DNA of 58,700 nucleotides from the NCBI GenBank assembly GCA_028388995.1, contig JAOEQC010000003.1, positions 1 through 58,700 on the forward strand, read 5' to 3'. Positions 1 through 10,747 of this stretch are shown piece after piece (the first letter of the stretch is position 1; the number at the start of each line of letters is the position of its first letter). This DNA is from Ascidiaceihabitans sp. GTDB taxonomy: Bacteria; Pseudomonadota; Alphaproteobacteria; Rhodobacterales; Rhodobacteraceae. Made by a program: the position numbers and the translations under genes. Under the pieces are notes generated by a model, which saw only the letters and a program-made list of their open reading frames with translations, was not told the origin of the DNA and did no database searches.

Positions 1-25
1 GGGGCCTTCCCGCAGGAATAGTGAG

Positions 26-433
26 ATGCGTCTGACACTTGTTGACACCCTCTCGACGATCTTCTTCTTCACCGTTCTGGCCGCGTTGACCGAACTTTAT
101 GTCGCGGGAATGGAGCCTGCCGCAGTTTTAAAGACAAGGCTGGTTATGATCCCGATGATGGTCCTCACGGGGCGGCCATACGGTGCTTGGCGCGATTGGT
201 TTTTCGCGACAACCAAGCCAACTGTCTCATGGAGCAAGTCCCTCATCGACGGGATAGCGTTCCTGAGCTTTCAACTGCCGGTCTACGGGCTGACACTTTG
301 GATCACCGGGGCGGCTCTTACCGAGATCGGAACCCTGCTTGCCACGACCGCTGTGTTAATGCTGATTATCAGTCGACCTTTTGGCTTGTTTCTTCAAACC
401 ATGCGCAGACTGGCTGGCGTGGGCTTAGAGTAA
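26..433 (+). CDS. alaE: AlaE-family L-alanine exporter
   Basis: 135 aa; DTLS..ELYVAGM...RLVMIPMMV..GRPYGAWRDWFF...DGIAFLSFQLPVY matches the AlaE pattern. Confidence 0.8.
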   Translation: MRLTLVDTLSTIFFFTVLAALTELYVAGMEPAAVLKTRLVMIPMMVLTGRPYGAWRDWFFATTKPTVSWSKSLIDGIAFLSFQLPVYGLTLWITGAALTEIGTLLATTAVLMLIISRPFGLFLQTMRRLAGVGLE

Positions 434-525
434 TGCATCAGCCGCAACGAAATCGCTCCAAAGCTGCCTTTGGTGAAAGTGCAGCGAATTCACACTTTGT
501 CCGCATAGCAGCCGTTAGAGCTTGG

Positions 526-690
526 ATAGGGCAATGTCTGCTTCCTCAGTTGGCGGCGAAAAACTAAATTACCTCCGAATGAATTTACAACGTTAGTACT
601 AGTGGCCCGTGGTCCGAGGTGCGGGGTGCCACTGGAGTTAATTGCATCTGAGTACAAGAAGTTGGCTGCAGTAACCCCCAGATACAACTC
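526..690 (+). repeat. Partial copy A of the IS6-derived chimeric repeat family (core fragment plus alternative left module)
   Basis: Shares 'ggcaatgtctgcttcNNcagttggcggc' with 32575-32605 and 'aatgaatttacaacgttagtactagtggcccgtggtccgaggtgcgggg...cagtaaccccc' with copies C, D and E. Confidence 0.65.
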
Positions 691-906
691 AAGCATCCGG
701 CCAAATCAAATAGTGGATGCTCCAATGGAGGTGGCGTAATTTATATAATCGATATCAATGATTTATTAAGTAATATTTGAGGTGGGCTTAATAGTGTGTT
801 TTTGATGTCATTTCGCGAATGGGATGGAATCGCTGTGTTGAACACAACACAAGTGAAATTCTTCCTAAGGCCTCGGCACAAACCAACCGAACGGAACAAT
901 AGATGG

Positions 907-2037
907 TTAAATTTCTGCAGCATCTAATGCTCTAAGCACTCTATTTGTGGTCGCCGTTACATCGTAGAGCTTGTCGAGTCCAAACAGTCCCAAGCGAAAT
1001 GTCCTGAAGTCATCTGGTTCATCACATTGTAGTGGCACACCGGCTGCAATTTGAACACCTTGAGCGGCAAATCTTTTCCCGTTCTGCACTTCTGGATCAT
1101 CAGTATAGGAAACAACAACACCAGGCGCGCCAAACCCTTCTGCTGCAACTGATCTGATACCACGCGCAACTAATAACTCACGAACTGAATTGCCTAATTC
1201 CCATTGAGCAGCTTTCAGTTTTTGAAAGCCGTACTTACGTGTCTCAAGCATCGTGTCCCGAAACACTTTGAGAGCATCTGTTGGCATAGTTGCATGATAA
1301 GAATGGCCACCATTTTCATAACTTTTCATAACTTGATGCCATTTACTCAAATCGATTGCAAAACTGTCAGATTGAGTCTCGTCTAAGCGTAATACCGCTC
1401 GTTCCGACAGCATCACGAGGCCTGCCGCTGGTGAGGCGCTCCAACCTTTTTGTGGTGCAGAAATGAGAACGTCAACGCCGAGCTCTTTCATATCAACCCA
1501 AACACAACCCGAGGCAATACAGTCTAAAACCATTAAAGCACCAACTTCGTGAGCGGCGTCGGCCATTTGCGCGATGTAGTTATCAGGAAGAATAATGCCA
1601 GCGCTGGTCTCCACGTGTGGAGCAAACACAACGTCCGGCACTTGCGCATGGATAGCTTCAACTACTTCATTAATCGGTGCTGGCGCAAAGGGGGACTGAA
1701 TAATGTTACCAGTTCTGCACGCTTTCAAAACAGTAGTTTCACTTGTCATGCCACCACTCTCGAGAATTTGACTCCATCGGTAACTAAACCAGCCGTTCCT
1801 CACAACCAGCGCCTGCGCGTTTCTGGCAAACTGTCTGGCGACAGCTTCCATGCCGAAAGTTCCCCCGCCAGGGATCAGTACTACCGCGTCAGCATTATAG
1901 ACCTCTTTAAGCATTGAAGAAATGTCATTCATGACATCCTGGAATGTGGTGCTCATATGGTTGAGTGATCGATCCGTAAATACGACAGAAAACTCTTCAA
2001 GGCCTGTGGGGTCGACGTTATCAAGTAATGCTGACAT
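907..2037 (-). CDS. Class V PLP-dependent aminotransferase (alanine/serine-glyoxylate type)
   Basis: ORF 907..2082; likely start MSALLDNVDP at 2037; LIPGGGTFGMEAVARQF and APQKGWSASPAAG lysine region. Confidence 0.8.
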   Translation of the reverse strand: MSALLDNVDPTGLEEFSVVFTDRSLNHMSTTFQDVMNDISSMLKEVYNADAVVLIPGGGTFGMEAVARQFARNAQALVVRNGWFSYRWSQILESGGMTSETTVLKACRTGNIIQSPFAPAPINEVVEAIHAQVPDVVFAPHVETSAGIILPDNYIAQMADAAHEVGALMVLDCIASGCVWVDMKELGVDVLISAPQKGWSASPAAGLVMLSERAVLRLDETQSDSFAIDLSKWHQVMKSYENGGHSYHATMPTDALKVFRDTMLETRKYGFQKLKAAQWELGNSVRELLVARGIRSVAAEGFGAPGVVVSYTDDPEVQNGKRFAAQGVQIAAGVPLQCDEPDDFRTFRLGLFGLDKLYDVTATTNRVLRALDAAEI

Positions 2038-2185
2038 TGGGCTCTCCAGTTCATGCTGAGATAATTGGTATCTGCACAACAATAGGCAGACAAACCCTAA
2101 TTATACATATTTGCATCGCGCATGCCTCCTTTATGTTATTGGAGGAACACGCGTCGCTTTTAAGAGACCTTTATAACCTATAGGA

Positions 2186-2320
2186 GGGCGCAGTCAAACT
2201 AATGAGAACTCGCATCAGATAGATGGAGCAATTGGAATCTATGCGCTCAATAATTGACGCCACTCGGCGAGAGCAGCGTCACGGTTTAGCTTGAAATTAG
2301 TGCGTGAGTAGAGATGGTGT
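2186..2320 (-). mobile_element. IS6-family transposase C-terminal remnant (copy B)
   Basis: Minus-strand translation HHLYSRTNFKLNRDAALAEWRQLLSA* is an IS6-type C-terminus; outer end gggcgcagtcaaactaatgagaac resembles the left ends of copies D and E. Confidence 0.7.
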
Positions 2321-2472
2321 TCCTGCAACCCCTCACAGCCGACATAACCGGTTCGAGCTCTAATCCCTAAATAATATGAACCTAAACTCACGTCGCCTAA
2401 AATGCAGTCGACGACTATTTGATAGAAATCTGCAGATTGTGGTCGCATTATTCTGCCGTTTTATCGCATCAA

Positions 2473-3723
2473 TCAAAACCGGTTTGGGTCAAAATCGTTG
2501 ATGTTACAATCGGGTGTCCGCTTTTGTGCAAGGTCATTAACGATCTTGCCCGTGACGCCGCCTAAAGTTAGACCGATATGTTGATGCCCAAAAGCAAATA
2601 TAATGCGTTTTGAATTTGCGGAATGCCCAATGACAGGAAGTGAATCGGGCATGGTTGGACGGTGCCCCAACCAAGTGTCATCAGGCGTACCAAGGTAACC
2701 GAACATTTCTGTAGATTTACGTGCTAAATAATCTGTGCAATTGATGTTAAACGCCGCATCGATGGCATTGATTTCCACCGTACCTGCAATCCGCAATCCA
2801 TGCGCCATTGGTGTAGCATAAAAGCCCGCCTCGGCCCATCCGACGGGGCGCGAAACAAGGTCCCCAGCGTCGCGGTAGAGGATATGGTATCCGCGTTCAG
2901 TTCCAAGTGGTAATTTTTCTGCACCGGTTCCCTTTATCTGGCTTGAACGTGCGCCTGCCGTCAGTGCAAGATGCCCACCACGAATTTCTGTCCCATCGCA
3001 CAGTTGCGCAGTCACACCTGTGTCATCTGCTTCGCAGGTTGCAACACTATTGGTTAGATGTATCCCACCCAGTGCCTCAAATCGTTTTTGCATTCGACTG
3101 ACAAGTTCCTGCGGATTGGTGATATGGCGCGCCCCTTTAAAGCGCAGCCCCCGATGGATCGGTTGCTGTAGATTAGGTTCCAATTGGCGCACCTCATCTG
3201 ACGTTAGCTCGTCAAAGTCCACACCTTGCGCCGCGCGCATTGCGTTACCATCAGACGCGCTTTCATAACCAGCCCGACTGGACCAGACATAAAGGCAATC
3301 ATTGCTAACGATAAGGTCTTGCGCCTGTGCCTCGGCGATCAGCGGATCAAGGCCGTCGGCTGAATGGGTCAAAAATTGCCCCAGCGACTGACTAATGTGT
3401 TTCACTCGCGACGGGCGACAATTGTTCAGAAACGAAAGCATCCAGCGCGGGTTTTTCAACCCGTATCCAAAATTGAAGCTGAGCGGGCTGTCGCGACTGG
3501 TCAACAATTGCGGAAGTGAGGCAAAGATCGACGGGCTATTGACCGGGATGCAAGCATAGGTGGCCACAGTACAGGCCGAGCCATAGGTGGCACCCGACCC
3601 GGCTGGATTTGGATCACATATAAGCGTCTTCAGACCCTCTTTTTGCGCCCATAGCGCCGTTGACATGCCGACGATGCCAGCGCCAACGACAATCATATCG
3701 AAATCATTATGTGCCATTAGCAT
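2473..3723 (-). CDS. FAD-dependent D-amino acid dehydrogenase / glycine oxidase-like (DadA/DAO family)
   Basis: GAGIVGMSTALWAQKEG dinucleotide fold; GHRPTMPDSLPVIG and FGHQHIGLTLGGVTG C-terminal motifs. Confidence 0.82.
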   Translation of the reverse strand: MLMAHNDFDMIVVGAGIVGMSTALWAQKEGLKTLICDPNPAGSGATYGSACTVATYACIPVNSPSIFASLPQLLTSRDSPLSFNFGYGLKNPRWMLSFLNNCRPSRVKHISQSLGQFLTHSADGLDPLIAEAQAQDLIVSNDCLYVWSSRAGYESASDGNAMRAAQGVDFDELTSDEVRQLEPNLQQPIHRGLRFKGARHITNPQELVSRMQKRFEALGGIHLTNSVATCEADDTGVTAQLCDGTEIRGGHLALTAGARSSQIKGTGAEKLPLGTERGYHILYRDAGDLVSRPVGWAEAGFYATPMAHGLRIAGTVEINAIDAAFNINCTDYLARKSTEMFGYLGTPDDTWLGHRPTMPDSLPVIGHSANSKRIIFAFGHQHIGLTLGGVTGKIVNDLAQKRTPDCNINDFDPNRF

Positions 3724-3822
3724 CCTTACTGCTCATGCGTTTTAGGTACTAAAAACACAGCCATTATAAGATCGGCTAACACCGGTCTATCCGTCAATAA
3801 AGCTTAGTGTCGGACATAAGAA

Positions 3823-4968
3823 TTAGACTATCTCAAGCAATAGCTTTGTGGTGTTTTCTTTGGTCATTGTGATGGGGTTGCCGCCTGTACTGGGGTCAAT
3901 CAAAGCACCTGCCACAACACGGTCGATATCCACATTTTTAATTCCAAGGCCAGTAAGGTTTTTGGGGATGCCAAGGGACGCATTCAATTCATCTACATAG
4001 GCGCAGAACCCATCAAACCCTCCCGCAATGTTTAGGTAGCTGGCCGCTTTCGTAATCACTTCAGTAATGGCTGGCTTGTTGAATTGCAGCACCGCAGGCA
4101 TGCACACCGCATTCGTGGTGCCGTGGTGCGTGTGATAGATCGCACCTATGGGGTGTGACAAAGCGTGAATCGCGCCTAGCCCTTTTTGGAAGGCTGTCGC
4201 ACCCATGCTCGCGGCTGACATCATATGCGCGCGGGCCTCAAGATCGGTTCCATCGGCGTAGGCGCGTGGCAGGTAGTCTTTGACCAACCGCATACCTTCC
4301 AGCGCCATACCTTGCGACATAGGGTGGTAGTGCGACGAGCAGAAAGCTTCAACGCAATGGGCAAAGGCATCAAGGCCGGTGCCTGCCGTGATGAAATCGG
4401 GCATTCCAGCCGTCAGTTCTGGATCGCAGATTACAACTGCGGGCAGGAATTTTGGATGGAATATGATCTTTTTTTCTTCGGTCAGAGAGTTGGTAATGAC
4501 TGATGCGCGGCCCACTTCGGACCCTGTTCCAGCAGTTGTAGGGACGGCAACGATTGGCGCAATCGCGTCGGCGTCGGCGCGCGTCCACCAGTCATCGATA
4601 TCCTCAAAATCCCAAAGCGGACGCGTTTGCCCAGCAAGGAAAGCCACCAGCTTGCCCAGATCAAGGCCAGAGCCACCACCAAAGGCAACCACACCGTCGT
4701 GGCCACCATCGTTGTAGGCTTTCACACCCGCTGCAGCGTTCTTTTCATTGGGGTTTGGATCGACATCAGCAAACATCGCACGCCCAAGGCCCGCGGCCTC
4801 AAGGAGATCAAGCGTTTGAGTGGTAATAGCCATACTTGCAAGACCGCGATCCGTAACCAAAAGTGGTTTTGTGATGCCCGCTACAGCGCAAGCGTCAGCG
4901 ATTTCAGAAATACGGCCAGCGCCAAAACGGATAGACGTTGGGTAGGACCAGTTTGCTATTGGGCTCAT
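3823..4968 (-). CDS. Iron-containing alcohol dehydrogenase
   Basis: GGGSGLDLGKL, PTTAGTGSEVGRASVI, AHCVEAFCSSHYHPMSQG, GAIHALSHPIGAIYHTHHG. Confidence 0.88.
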   Translation of the reverse strand: MSPIANWSYPTSIRFGAGRISEIADACAVAGITKPLLVTDRGLASMAITTQTLDLLEAAGLGRAMFADVDPNPNEKNAAAGVKAYNDGGHDGVVAFGGGSGLDLGKLVAFLAGQTRPLWDFEDIDDWWTRADADAIAPIVAVPTTAGTGSEVGRASVITNSLTEEKKIIFHPKFLPAVVICDPELTAGMPDFITAGTGLDAFAHCVEAFCSSHYHPMSQGMALEGMRLVKDYLPRAYADGTDLEARAHMMSAASMGATAFQKGLGAIHALSHPIGAIYHTHHGTTNAVCMPAVLQFNKPAITEVITKAASYLNIAGGFDGFCAYVDELNASLGIPKNLTGLGIKNVDIDRVVAGALIDPSTGGNPITMTKENTTKLLLEIV

Positions 4969-4972
4969 ATTT

Positions 4973-6346
4973 TTATGCTTTCTTGAGATGGTATGATTTT
5001 GGGCGTGTCAGGTTATGGTAGCCAATCACAGATAGGCCCCCACCGCGTCCCGTGTCTTTGCACCCGGTCCAGCACAGAGCGGGATCAAGGTAGTCAGCGC
5101 GGTTCAGGAACACGGTCCCTGTCTCGATTTGATCTGCGATTAATTCGGCGCGGATAGCGTCTTGGGTCCAAAGGGAAGCGGTCAGGCCAAAGTTACTATC
5201 ATTCATCAGGCGGATCGCTTCAGCGTCATCTTTGACGGACATGATACCAACGACGGGGCCAAAGCTTTCCTCGCGCATCACACGCATGTCGTGGGTGACG
5301 TTTGTCAGGATTTGCGGCATCAAATATGCGCCACCATTTTCGGGGAAATGCGCGGGATCGATATGTGCCGTTGCACCTGCCGCAATGGCGTCCTTTGTTT
5401 GGCCACGGACTTCGTCGGCGAAGCGGACATGCGCCATTGGACCAAGCGTTGTTTCAGCGTTTAGTGGGTTGCCTAAAATGTAACCATTCACAATTGCCAC
5501 AGCCTTTTGCACGAACGCATCAAACAGGCTTTCGTGGACATAAATCCGTTCAATCCCACAACAGCACTGACCAGAATTGAACATCGCGCCATCAATCAGC
5601 GTATTGACAGCCGCGTCAAGGTTGGCGTCTTCCATAACATAGCCAGGGTCTTTGCCGCCGAGCTCCAAACCGATGCCAGTAAAGTTAGCGCTTGCTGCCG
5701 CTTGCATCGCTTTGCCGCCACCAACTGAACCGGTGAAGTTCACAAAACCAAACGCGCGATCCGCGATCAAAGCAGATGTTGTCTGGTGATCCAGAAATAC
5801 GTTTTGGAAAACGTCCTCGGAGATACCAACTGAATGAAATGCGGCCGCCATTCGTTCGCCCACCAATGGGGTTTGGGACGCGTGTTTTAACATCACTGCG
5901 TTGCCTGCGATCAAGGCGGGCGCGACGGTGTTGATCGCCGTCATGTAAGGGTAATTCCAAGGGGCCACGACTAAGACCAAACCGTGGGGCACACGTTTGA
6001 TCACGCGGCGGAATGCATCACTGTCCTCAACCTCAATAGGGGCCAGTGCGTGTTCCGCAATCTCCGCCATATAAGAGGCGCGTTCATTGAATCCGCCAAA
6101 CTCACCACCGTAGCGGACAGGACGACCCATTTGGTGTGCTATCTCAAGCACGATCTCATTATTCATCTCACCGATGGCTGCAACACCTGCTTGCACCAGT
6201 TTGATACGCTCCGCGAGGGGGCGTGCAGCCCATGCGACTTGGGCGCTCTTTGCACGCGCGACCGCGGCCTCAGCTTCCGTGCGTGAAAGCGTGTCGCGTG
6301 TCGCGTAAACCGATCCGTCAATTGGAGAGATGCATTGGATAGTCAT
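4973..6346 (-). CDS. NAD(P)-dependent aldehyde dehydrogenase
   Basis: APWNYPYMTAINTVAPALIAGN, FTGSVGGGKA, LELGGKDPGYV, FNSGQCCCGIERIYVH; start near MTIQCISP. Confidence 0.88.
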   Translation of the reverse strand: MTIQCISPIDGSVYATRDTLSRTEAEAAVARAKSAQVAWAARPLAERIKLVQAGVAAIGEMNNEIVLEIAHQMGRPVRYGGEFGGFNERASYMAEIAEHALAPIEVEDSDAFRRVIKRVPHGLVLVVAPWNYPYMTAINTVAPALIAGNAVMLKHASQTPLVGERMAAAFHSVGISEDVFQNVFLDHQTTSALIADRAFGFVNFTGSVGGGKAMQAAASANFTGIGLELGGKDPGYVMEDANLDAAVNTLIDGAMFNSGQCCCGIERIYVHESLFDAFVQKAVAIVNGYILGNPLNAETTLGPMAHVRFADEVRGQTKDAIAAGATAHIDPAHFPENGGAYLMPQILTNVTHDMRVMREESFGPVVGIMSVKDDAEAIRLMNDSNFGLTASLWTQDAIRAELIADQIETGTVFLNRADYLDPALCWTGCKDTGRGGGLSVIGYHNLTRPKSYHLKKA

Positions 6347-6350
6347 AGCT

Positions 6351-7712
6351 TTAAGCCCTTTCAAAACCGCGTGAGATTTCCCAATCGGTCACTGTGCGGT
6401 CAAATTCTTCTTGTTCCCATTCGGCAGCGCGGGTGTAGTGATCAACAACATCATCGCCCATGGCCGCACGTAGCATATCAGATCCGTGCAGCGCGTCTTT
6501 TGCGTCGCGCAAGTTTTGGGGGATATGCGCAGAGGTTGTATCTTCATATGCATCACCCGAGAAAGCCGCAGGGAGTGTCAGCTTTTCTTCTATCCCTTTG
6601 ATACCCGCGGCAAGCATTGCAGCTTGCGCAAGATAGGGGTTCATATCAGACCCTGGTATGCGACATTCGACCCTTATCGCTTTGCTGTCAGCACCACACA
6701 GGCGATAAGCGGCAGTGCGATTATCTACCGACCAAATAACTTTTGTCGGCGCAAATGAACCTTTGGCAAAGCGTTTGTAGCTATTGATATAGGGGGCCAT
6801 GAAATAAGTGTAATCGGCAGCGTATTTGATCAGACCAGCCATATAGTGATCCATCAATTCTGATTTACTATTGGGCCGATCAGCATCGAAAAACGCTGGC
6901 TTACCGTCTTTCCACAAGGATTGGTGTACATGGCTGGACGATCCAACGCGATCTTGGCTCCACTTGGGTAAAAATGTTGCGGCGTGGCCATGTTGCCATG
7001 CGATTTCTTTCACAGCATGTTTGGCAATGCTATGGTGATCGGCACAGGCAAGCGCCTCGTCATATTTGATGTTCAGCTCTTCTTGGCCGGCTTCGGCTTC
7101 TCCTTTAGACCCCTCAATAGGGATGCCCATGGCATAAAGGTGGTTGCGCAATGGGCGCATCACAACCTCTTCCTTGGTAGTTTGTAGGATGTTGTAATCT
7201 TCGTTATATCCGCTGATGGGGTTAAGATCGCGAAAACCGCCTTTACGGATATCATCAAAGCTTTTCTCAAACAGGAAGAATTCCAATTCGGTCGCCATTG
7301 TGGCGCTAAATCCCATTTCCGTTAGGCGCGCGATCTGGGTTTTCAACATTGCGCGCGGGGAATGTGCAATCGATTTTTGATGGTGATCCAAGACGTCGCA
7401 AAGCACCATCGCAGTGCCTTCAAGCCATGGGACAAGGCGCAATGTGTCCAGATCGGGCTTCATGGTATAATCGCCGTACCCTTGCTCCCAACTGGTCGCA
7501 GCATAGCCACCAGGCGTTGCCATTTCGAGGTCGGTGGCAAGCAAATAGGTGCAGCAATGCGTTTCCGCATGACCACTTTCGACAAAGGCTTGTGCATGAA
7601 AACGCTTGCCCATCAAACGGCCCTGCATATCAACAATACACACCAGGACAGTATCAACCGACCCGTCACTGACGTGCGTTTTTAGATCATCAAAGTTCAA
7701 AGTACCGGACAT
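6351..7712 (-). CDS. Glutamine synthetase family protein (gamma-glutamyl-amine ligase type)
   Basis: TELEFFLFEKSF, GSSSHVHQSLW, NRTAAYRLCG, RVECRIPGSDMNPY; likely start MSGTLNFDDL. Confidence 0.85.
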   Translation of the reverse strand: MSGTLNFDDLKTHVSDGSVDTVLVCIVDMQGRLMGKRFHAQAFVESGHAETHCCTYLLATDLEMATPGGYAATSWEQGYGDYTMKPDLDTLRLVPWLEGTAMVLCDVLDHHQKSIAHSPRAMLKTQIARLTEMGFSATMATELEFFLFEKSFDDIRKGGFRDLNPISGYNEDYNILQTTKEEVVMRPLRNHLYAMGIPIEGSKGEAEAGQEELNIKYDEALACADHHSIAKHAVKEIAWQHGHAATFLPKWSQDRVGSSSHVHQSLWKDGKPAFFDADRPNSKSELMDHYMAGLIKYAADYTYFMAPYINSYKRFAKGSFAPTKVIWSVDNRTAAYRLCGADSKAIRVECRIPGSDMNPYLAQAAMLAAGIKGIEEKLTLPAAFSGDAYEDTTSAHIPQNLRDAKDALHGSDMLRAAMGDDVVDHYTRAAEWEQEEFDRTVTDWEISRGFERA

Positions 7713-7740
7713 TAGGTTTCCATTCTTAACAGAGAGGTGA

Positions 7741-7760
7741 GGGCCGACAAGTCGCGGCCC
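7741..7760 (-). promoter_or_regulatory. Stem-loop between the TRAP SBP gene and the GS-like gene
   Basis: gggccg-acaagtcg-cggccc, 6-bp GC stem directly downstream of the SBP stop. Confidence 0.5.
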
Positions 7761-7772
7761 CCAGAGCACAAA

Positions 7773-8804
7773 TTAGCCGTAACGGTATGGGCGTCCAGCT
7801 TTGACCATATCGGCGTTGTACTTCTTAAAGATATCAACAACGCGACGCTTGACGTCAGACTCGGCTGCGATTTCTTCCCAGAACACCTGTGCAGCATCTT
7901 CGACTGTTGCCCATTCTTCGTCTGGAATTGAAGTCAGTTCCATTTTTGGACCATTGACACGCAAGTTGGCTTCTCCACCCCAATACCACCACTGACGATA
8001 GTAGTGTGATTGGTCACAGCAGACGCGGAACAGCGTTTGCAGATCTTCTGGCAGTTCATTCCAGCGGTCCATGTTGGCAAAGAATGACCCAGCCCATGCA
8101 CCAGAGATATTGTTGGTGAGGAAGTAGTTTGTCACATCAGCCCAACCAACGGTGTAGTCTTCAGTGATGCCTGACCAAGCGACGCCATCAAGTTCGCCAG
8201 TTTGCAAGGCAACTTCAATATCTTCCCAAGGCAAGTTCACTGGAACTACGCCGAACTGTGTCAAGAAACGACCAGCGGTTGGGAAGGTAAAGATCTTCTT
8301 GCCCTTGAGGTCTTCAAGGCTACGGATGGGGTCTTTGGTTGCGAAGTGGCAAGGATCCCAAGCACCAGCAGAGATGTGTTTTACGCCGACTTTTGAGTAT
8401 TCTTCGTCCCAAATCTCGTTCAAGCCATATTGGTTGAACAGCACTGGAACATCGAGCGAGTAGCGTGAGCCAAACGGAAAGTAGCCGCCAAAAACTGTGA
8501 CGTCCGTAGGTGATGCCATTGAATCGTCGTCTGATTGTACGGCATCAATCGTGCCGCGTTGCATGGCCTGAAACAGCTCGCCCGTTGGGACCAGTTGGTC
8601 CGCAAAGAACAATTCGATTTGCATGCGGTCGCCGGCAATTTTGTTGAACATTTCGATCGCAGGAACGATCACTTCTGCGGCTAGAGATGCGCCCGCATAG
8701 GTCTGCATCCGCCATTTGATCGTACTTTGGGCCAGCGCCGGTGTGGCTAGGGCTGCGGGTGCGGCAATAGCTGCACCTTGGATAAATTTGCGTCTTGAAG
8801 TCAT
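7773..8804 (-). CDS. TRAP transporter substrate-binding protein DctP, Tat-type signal
   Basis: MTSRRKFIQGAAIAAPAALATPALAQ signal; KKIFTFPTAGRFLTQFGVVPVNLPWEDIEVALQTGELDGVAWSG. Confidence 0.88.
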   Translation of the reverse strand: MTSRRKFIQGAAIAAPAALATPALAQSTIKWRMQTYAGASLAAEVIVPAIEMFNKIAGDRMQIELFFADQLVPTGELFQAMQRGTIDAVQSDDDSMASPTDVTVFGGYFPFGSRYSLDVPVLFNQYGLNEIWDEEYSKVGVKHISAGAWDPCHFATKDPIRSLEDLKGKKIFTFPTAGRFLTQFGVVPVNLPWEDIEVALQTGELDGVAWSGITEDYTVGWADVTNYFLTNNISGAWAGSFFANMDRWNELPEDLQTLFRVCCDQSHYYRQWWYWGGEANLRVNGPKMELTSIPDEEWATVEDAAQVFWEEIAAESDVKRRVVDIFKKYNADMVKAGRPYRYG

Positions 8805-8849
8805 GTCTTCTCTCCTTGGTTGGGTCTCGATCGATTTGAGACGGCTCTT

Positions 8850-10178
8850 TTATGGTTTGTTGTAAACATAATCTGGAAGCCACGTGGCGATGCCGGGGAA
8901 GACCATGACCAGCACAAGGGCAAAGACCATGATCAACACGAAGGGTGTAATCGACGAATAAATATCGCGTAGCGAGATTTCGGGAGGGGCCATGGCCCGC
9001 ATCAAGAACAGGTTGTAACCAAAGGGCGGCGTCATATAGGCGATCTGTGTTGTGATCGTATAAAGGATACCGTACCAGATTAGATCAAAGCCCAGCTCGC
9101 CTACCAGTGGCACATAAAGCGGCGCGACGATCACCAACATGGCCGTGTCATCAAGGAACGTACCCATCAAGATAAAGCTAAGCTGCATCAGGATCAAGAT
9201 TGTCCAAGGGTTAAGATCAAGGCGTTCGGTAAAGACGCTTTCGATTGCTTTGACAGCACCCAGCCCATCAAACACCGCGCCAAAGGCGAGGGCTGCGAGA
9301 ATAATCCACATGAACATACAAGTAATACCCAGCGTGTTGCGCACCGAATTCTCGAACACCTCACGTGTCATCCGGCCCTTTAAGACGGCGGCGGCAAAGG
9401 CTGCGAGCGCACCAATGGCCGAACTTTCGACAAGCGACGTCCAACCTTTGACAAATGGTACCATCATCACCGCAAAGATCATGATTGGCAGCAATCCAGC
9501 ACGAAGAAGGCGCATCTTTTCAGCACGCGGAATATTGCGTTCGCTTTCGTCTAAAATTGGCCCAAGGACAGGATTAATGCGGCAACGCATGATGATGTAG
9601 GCGATGAACAAACCAGCCATCATCAAACCCGGTACAACGCCTGCCAACCACAGCTGGCCTACTGGCTGCCGTGCGATCATTGCGTAAAGGACTAGCACAA
9701 CAGAAGGCGGAACAAGGATGCCCAAACTCGACCCCGCTTGGATCACGCCAGTCACCATGCGTTTGTCATAACCGCGCTTTAACAGCTCAGGCAGCGCGAT
9801 GGTTGATCCAATCGCCATGCCTGCAACACTAAGACCGTTCATTGCTGAGATCAGGACCATCAGACCAATCGTACCAATAGCAAGACCACCGCGTAGGCCG
9901 CCCATCCAAACATGGAACATCTTATATAGGTCGTCTGCGATTTTACTTTCGGACAGTACGTAGCCCATGAAAATAAACATTGGCAGGGTGAGCAGTGGGT
10001 ACCACTTCATCAGTTTCATCGCTGCTGAAAAGCCGATGTCAAAACCGCCTGTGTCGCCCCACAATAGCAATGCCGCGACCACGGCGATAAATCCGATAGC
10101 CCCAAAGACGCGCTGTCCCGTGAGCAACATCAGCATCATGGACGAAAACATGAGGGTTGCTATTAATTCATACGACAT
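8850..10178 (-). CDS. dctM: TRAP transporter large permease (DctM)
   Basis: GQRVFGAIGFIAV; PLLTLPMFIFMGYVLSES; MNGLSVAGMAIGSTIALPELLKRGYDKRM; GSSLGILVPPSV. Confidence 0.9.
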   Translation of the reverse strand: MSYELIATLMFSSMMLMLLTGQRVFGAIGFIAVVAALLLWGDTGGFDIGFSAAMKLMKWYPLLTLPMFIFMGYVLSESKIADDLYKMFHVWMGGLRGGLAIGTIGLMVLISAMNGLSVAGMAIGSTIALPELLKRGYDKRMVTGVIQAGSSLGILVPPSVVLVLYAMIARQPVGQLWLAGVVPGLMMAGLFIAYIIMRCRINPVLGPILDESERNIPRAEKMRLLRAGLLPIMIFAVMMVPFVKGWTSLVESSAIGALAAFAAAVLKGRMTREVFENSVRNTLGITCMFMWIILAALAFGAVFDGLGAVKAIESVFTERLDLNPWTILILMQLSFILMGTFLDDTAMLVIVAPLYVPLVGELGFDLIWYGILYTITTQIAYMTPPFGYNLFLMRAMAPPEISLRDIYSSITPFVLIMVFALVLVMVFPGIATWLPDYVYNKP

Positions 10179-10747
10179 CAGATCGCTTTGCCTTTAATAC
10201 GTAGAACATCTTTTAGAAGCTCTGAAATGCATTGGAGTAGCATGAGGAACATTCCCAAGATCATGATGGTCTTGATCGGCCACATGTATGGACGCCACGC
10301 CGTTGATGAACGTTCGACACGACCAATTTCTTCTGATCCAGTCAGTAGCCCACCAAAGAAGGAAAATGGCTCAGTTCCCCAGTATCCCAGTGAATAGGCC
10401 GTCGAACTTACGGCACCGTATAGCAAGACGCAGAGATAGAAGATTAGGAACAACACGGTAAACAGATCCCACCACGCCTTTTTGCGCAGAGACCATTCGC
10501 CATATAGCAAATCCATCCGCACGTTTGATCCAAGTTGGATGGAATAGGGCCCGCCAAGGATATAATATGCAACCATCGCGAATTGCGCCATTTCGAGAGT
10601 CCACAAGGACGGCACGAAAAACGTCTTGCTTATTGAAGACCAAAGCAAAATCGCCATCAAAACGAAGATGCCATACATCGCAATACGCCCGACACGTAAG
10701 TTAACCGCATCAATGGCACGGACATAAGCGCGCATCATGCCTGACAT
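10178..10747 (-). CDS. dctQ: TRAP transporter small permease (DctQ)
   Basis: WTLEMAQFAMVAYYILGGPYSIQLGSNVRMDLLY; 4-TM-like; overlaps dctM. Confidence 0.85.
   Translation of the reverse strand: MSGMMRAYVRAIDAVNLRVGRIAMYGIFVLMAILLWSSISKTFFVPSLWTLEMAQFAMVAYYILGGPYSIQLGSNVRMDLLYGEWSLRKKAWWDLFTVLFLIFYLCVLLYGAVSSTAYSLGYWGTEPFSFFGGLLTGSEEIGRVERSSTAWRPYMWPIKTIMILGMFLMLLQCISELLKDVLRIKGKAI

Noticed and set aside
834-846. TGTGTTGAACACA palindrome downstream of the class V aminotransferase
   Set aside because: Short, no T-run and no second copy; not distinguishable from chance.
4225-4826. Multiple 70-119 aa ORFs antisense to the Fe-ADH gene
   Set aside because: Typical antisense shadow ORFs of a high-GC coding gene.
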